DNA from: Faecalibacterium sp.
Lineage (GTDB): Bacteria > Bacillota > Clostridia > Oscillospirales > Ruminococcaceae
Direction: 5' to 3'
Length of the DNA stretch: 8,900 nt
NCBI GenBank assembly: GCA_017483235.1
Contig: JAFULE010000017.1
Coordinates: 1 to 8,900 of the forward strand
Made by a program: the position numbers and the translations under genes
Notes under the pieces: generated by a model
What the model saw: only the letters and a program-made list of their open reading frames with translations
The model's database searches: none
What the model was told of the DNA's origin: nothing
In this document: one piece after another, positions 6,327-8,900 of the stretch
How the letters are laid out: every line of letters starts with the position of its first letter
Position numbering within the stretch: position 1 is the stretch's first letter

Positions 6327-7658
6327 TTAGTCGCACACAGCCACCACTTCACCGTACAGGTCGTACAGATCGCTGTCGGTGATCTCGACCAGATAGAACG
6401 CACCGGGGTACAGCGGCTCTTCACTGTCGATGCAGACATTGCCGTCAATTTCGGGGGAATCGGCGGCGGTACGGCACAGGTACAGGCCGCTTTCCTCGTC
6501 GATGCCGTCGCAGATGACCTTGACGGTCTGGCCCACCTTTTCGGCCTGCTTTTCGGCCATGATATTGCTTTGCACCCGCATGACCAGATCGGCACGGGCC
6601 TGCTTGGTTTCTTCGTCCAGCTGACCTTCCATCCGGGCAGCCACCGTGTTTTCTTCGGCCGAGTAGGCAAAGCAGCCCAACCGGTCGAACCGGGTGGTTT
6701 TTACAAAGTCCAGCAGCTCGTCGAACTGTGCCTCGGTTTCGCCGGGGTAGCCGGCGATCAGGGTGGTGCGCAGGGTGATGCCGGGAATACCGGCGCGCAG
6801 CTTTTCAATGGCGGCTTCCAGCTCGGCGCGGCCGCCGCGGCGGTTCATCGCCTTGAGCACCTGAGTGTTGCAGTGCTGGATGGGCAGATCCAGATAGGGC
6901 AGCACCTTGTGGTTGCGCTGCATGGCAGCCACAAAGGCGTCGGTGATGCGTTCGGGATAGGCGTACAGAATACGGATCCACTCGATGCCTTCGATGGCAT
7001 TCAGGCCGTCCAGCAGCTGGCAGATGCTGCCGGGCTTACCCCAGTCCTCGCCGTAGGCAGTGGGATCCTGCGCCACCACGATCAGCTCGCGCACACCCTC
7101 GCCGGCCAGCCAGCGGGCCTCGGCCAGACAATCCTCCAGCGGGCGGCTGTGCAGCGGCCCGCGGATAAGCGGAATGGCGCAGTAATGGCAGTGATTGTTG
7201 CAGCCCTCGGCAATTTTCAGATAAGCATAGTGGGCGGGGGTGCCGATGACGCGCTTGCCGCCCAGCGGGATCTCGGTTTTGGGGCCGTAGCTTTCCACCG
7301 CTTCGCCGCCGGCCACCCGCTGCACAATAGCGGCAATGGCCCCGTTGGAGGCACAGCCCACCACCGCGTCCACCTCGGGGATCTCGGCGCGGATCTCGCT
7401 GCGGTAGCGCTCGGCCAGACAGCCGGTGACGATCACCTTCAGGTCGGGGTTCAGCTGCTTGTAGCTGCAGGCTTCCAGAATGTTTTCAATGGCTTCGGCC
7501 TTGGCACTTTCGATAAAGCCGCAGGTGTTTACCAGCACCGCGTCGGCACTGGGGATATCGGCCACCGTCTGGTGCCCGGCCGACAGCAGGCTGTGCACCA
7601 TTACGTCCAGATCCACCTGATTTTTGGGGCAGCCAAGGGAAATGCAGGCAATGTTCAT
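6327..7658 (-). CDS. rimO: Ribosomal protein S12 (Asp) methylthiotransferase RimO
   Basis: RimO is a radical-SAM enzyme with two iron-sulfur clusters that adds a methylthio group to a conserved aspartate of ribosomal protein S12. The 443-residue product has the three N-terminal cluster cysteines (C10, C46, C80) of the methylthiotransferase domain. The radical-SAM motif CNNHCHYC follows (C153, C157, C160). A C-terminal TRAM domain is at about 375-441. AQDPTAYGEDWG and LYAYPERITD are typical of RimO and argue against the tRNA-modifying paralogues MiaB and MtaB. The ATG at 7658 is set by AAAGGA 7 nt upstream and by homology at MNIACISLGCPKNQVD; the frame is open 18 codons further, into the recX stop. 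It lies 50 nt behind recX with no clear promoter or terminator between, so it is probably cotranscribed with recA-recX. Confidence 0.96.
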   Translation of the reverse strand: MNIACISLGCPKNQVDLDVMVHSLLSAGHQTVADIPSADAVLVNTCGFIESAKAEAIENILEACSYKQLNPDLKVIVTGCLAERYRSEIRAEIPEVDAVVGCASNGAIAAIVQRVAGGEAVESYGPKTEIPLGGKRVIGTPAHYAYLKIAEGCNNHCHYCAIPLIRGPLHSRPLEDCLAEARWLAGEGVRELIVVAQDPTAYGEDWGKPGSICQLLDGLNAIEGIEWIRILYAYPERITDAFVAAMQRNHKVLPYLDLPIQHCNTQVLKAMNRRGGRAELEAAIEKLRAGIPGITLRTTLIAGYPGETEAQFDELLDFVKTTRFDRLGCFAYSAEENTVAARMEGQLDEETKQARADLVMRVQSNIMAEKQAEKVGQTVKVICDGIDEESGLYLCRTAADSPEIDGNVCIDSEEPLYPGAFYLVEITDSDLYDLYGEVVAVCD

Positions 7659-7708
7659 AGAAAAGTCCTTTGTTATGTAATATGCTGATTTCTTTTGAAA
7701 AAAGCAGT

Positions 7709-8260
7709 TCATTCATCTTGCTGCCGCACCGCCGCCAGCGCAGCTTTGGCGGCACGGTAGGAAAAACCACGGCGCTGCAAAGCGGCCATCACCAGATCGG
7801 TGCGGCCTGCTTGCAGCTTACGTTTGTAGTTTTTTTCGATCAGAGCCAGCGCCGAGGCAGTTTCGGGATCAAGGATGGTTTCCTCTTCGTCCCATTCGGC
7901 CCGGTCAGCCAGCTGCTGCTCCATTTCGGCAAACAAAGCATCCACCGTTTGGGCAGCAAGGGTGCGGGGCACCCCTTTTTCGGTCAGCGTTTGCAGAATA
8001 GCGCGACGGGATCGATGCTGCCGATACAGGCTGCGGGCTTTGCCCTGCGCAAACCGCTCGTCGCTGAGATAGCCGCGGTCGATCATATCGGCCACCACCG
8101 CTGCCGAAACTTCGTCGGTGTAGCGGCGGCGCAGCTTATCGTACAGCTGCTGGCTGGAATGATCCCGCACGGTCAGCCATGCAACCGCCTTTTCGGCGGC
8201 CTGCTTCTGGTTGGATGACCGCTCCTGCTGTGCGGGCAGCGGCCGTTTGCTCCATGCCAA
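7709..8260 (-). CDS. recX: Regulatory protein RecX
   Basis: RecX binds RecA filaments and modulates, usually inhibits, recombinase and coprotease activity. The 183-residue, Arg/Gln-rich product shows family hallmarks: RDHSSQQLYDKL (32-43), GYLSDERFAQ (63-72), an ILQTL-EKGV segment (88-97) and a C-terminal RRGFSYRAAKAAL (163-175), consistent with three-helix repeats. The start is a TTG at 8260 with GGAGG 8 nt upstream. The nearest in-frame ATG comes only at residue 59, after conserved sequence, and the ATG at 8255 is in another frame. Only 3 nt separate it from the recA stop, and its ribosome binding site lies inside the last recA codons, so translation is probably coupled. The TTG start probably keeps RecX well below RecA. 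Confidence 0.92.
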   Translation of the reverse strand: MAWSKRPLPAQQERSSNQKQAAEKAVAWLTVRDHSSQQLYDKLRRRYTDEVSAAVVADMIDRGYLSDERFAQGKARSLYRQHRSRRAILQTLTEKGVPRTLAAQTVDALFAEMEQQLADRAEWDEEETILDPETASALALIEKNYKRKLQAGRTDLVMAALQRRGFSYRAAKAALAAVRQQDE

Positions 8261-8263
8261 GGA

Positions 8264-8900
8264 TTAATCCTCCACCATGATGTCCAGCTCGCTTTCGCTG
8301 GCACGGGCCGGGGCCTTTACCGCGGGGGCGGCATCGGCCTTGCTGACCGCGGGGGCAGCCTTGCCGGTCTTTTTGGGGGGCAGCAGCTTTTCGGCATTGG
8401 CACGGATCTGGCCTTCGATGTCCATGGCGATTTCGGGGTTATCACGCAGGAAATTTTTGGCATTGTCGCGGCCCTGCCCCAGACGCATATCACCGTAGTT
8501 GAACCAGGCGCCGCTCTTCTGTACAATGCCCAGCTTGACGCCCATGTCCACAATTTCGCCCACCTTGGAGATGCCTTCGCCGAACATGATGTCGAACTCA
8601 GTATCGCGGAACGGAGGCGCCACCTTGTTTTTGACCACCTTGGCGCGGGTGCGGTTACCGATGAACTGGCCGCTGGAATCCTTCAGGCCTTCGACACGGC
8701 GCACATCCACACGCACCGAAGAGTAATATTTCAGCGCACGACCGCCGGTGGTTACTTCGGGGTTGCCGTACACGATGCCCACTTTTTCGCGCAGCTGGTT
8801 GATGAAGATGCAGACGGTGCCGGTTTTGCCGATGACCGAGGTCAGCTTACGCAGCGCCTGGCTCATCAGGCGGGCCTGCAGACCCACGTGGCTGTCGCCC
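8264..8900 (-). CDS. recA: Recombinase RecA, C-terminal part (5' end outside window)
   Basis: RecA forms ATP-dependent filaments on single-stranded DNA for homologous recombination and triggers the SOS response through LexA self-cleavage. The visible 211 codons begin at GDSHVGLQARLMSQALRKL, about residue 157 of a typical RecA. They include FINQLREKVG, the DNA-binding loop L2 (NPEVTTGGRALKYY), the VVKNKVAPPF strand, FGEGISKVGEIVDMGV and the C-terminal domain (GAWFNYGD, LGQGRDNA, FLRDNPEI). The last 35 or so residues are a Lys/Ala/Pro-rich linker ending in an acidic tail (SESELDIMVED), as in many bacterial RecA proteins. The Walker A and B motifs, start codon and any SOS box lie beyond base 8900. 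The gene is followed 3 nt later by recX. Confidence 0.97.
   Translation of the reverse strand, partial: GDSHVGLQARLMSQALRKLTSVIGKTGTVCIFINQLREKVGIVYGNPEVTTGGRALKYYSSVRVDVRRVEGLKDSSGQFIGNRTRAKVVKNKVAPPFRDTEFDIMFGEGISKVGEIVDMGVKLGIVQKSGAWFNYGDMRLGQGRDNAKNFLRDNPEIAMDIEGQIRANAEKLLPPKKTGKAAPAVSKADAAPAVKAPARASESELDIMVED
8269..8273 (-). promoter_or_regulatory. Ribosome binding site for recX, inside recA
   Basis: GGAGG on the minus strand covers parts of the Val-Glu-Asp codons at the end of recA and lies 8 nt before the TTG at 8260. It is the main reason for accepting the TTG start of recX. Confidence 0.75.

Noticed and set aside
7659..7708. Possible promoter in the AT-rich recX-rimO gap
   Set aside because: ATATTA-like -10 matches exist, but no acceptable -35 at the right spacing was found; cotranscription with recX is simpler.
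1..8900. Search for a mobile element, CRISPR array, toxin-antitoxin, defence or biosynthetic system
   Set aside because: All sizeable frames are explained by core metabolic, repair or cell-wall genes, and no direct-repeat arrays, terminal repeats or transposase motifs were seen.

Overview
The window looks like ordinary core chromosome from a fairly GC-rich gut Firmicute. The protein sequences resemble those of the Faecalibacterium / Gemmiger / Subdoligranulum group (Oscillospiraceae). That placement rests on remembered sequence character (GlgC plus GlgD, RimO, 3D/G5 protein, AGGAGG-type ribosome binding sites) and was not tested by a search. All eight recognisable genes lie on the minus strand, so transcription runs from high to low coordinates.

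In transcription order: (1) the C-terminal 60% of recA (cut by the window edge), recX directly behind it (3-nt gap, TTG start, Shine-Dalgarno inside recA), then rimO 50 nt further on, ending in a rho-independent terminator at 6252..6289. (2) pgsA, with a 7-bp dyad just upstream of its ribosome binding site and its own terminator at 5543..5588. (3) A single-gene unit encoding a membrane-anchored G5/3D-domain cell-wall protein, with a near-consensus promoter (5331..5359) and a 17-bp-stem terminator (4148..4191). (4) A glycogen operon glgC-glgD-glgA with a good promoter (4030..4058), a leader of about 145 nt that can fold, a 7-nt glgC/glgD overlap, a strong hairpin between glgD and glgA, and a dyad at 1..20 that is probably the operon terminator.

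Functionally, GlgC and GlgD make ADP-glucose (GlgC probably catalytic, GlgD a degenerate partner subunit) and GlgA polymerises it into alpha-1,4-glucan. No branching enzyme, phosphorylase or debranching enzyme is in the window. RecA and RecX form a recombinase/modulator pair. RimO modifies ribosomal protein S12, and PgsA commits CDP-diacylglycerol to phosphatidylglycerol. The 3D protein probably acts on peptidoglycan.

Two non-coding stretches exceed 300 bases. 3879..4231 holds a terminator, a small terminator-like hairpin, the glgC promoter and the leader. 5282..5592 holds the pgsA terminator, an 8-bp inverted repeat and the 3D-gene promoter; nothing convincing was seen in 5410..5542. I see no mobile element, CRISPR array, tRNA or rRNA and no evidence of a novel multi-gene system. 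The observations most worth checking are regulatory: the glgC leader, the glgD-glgA hairpin and the dyads near pgsA and the 3D gene.
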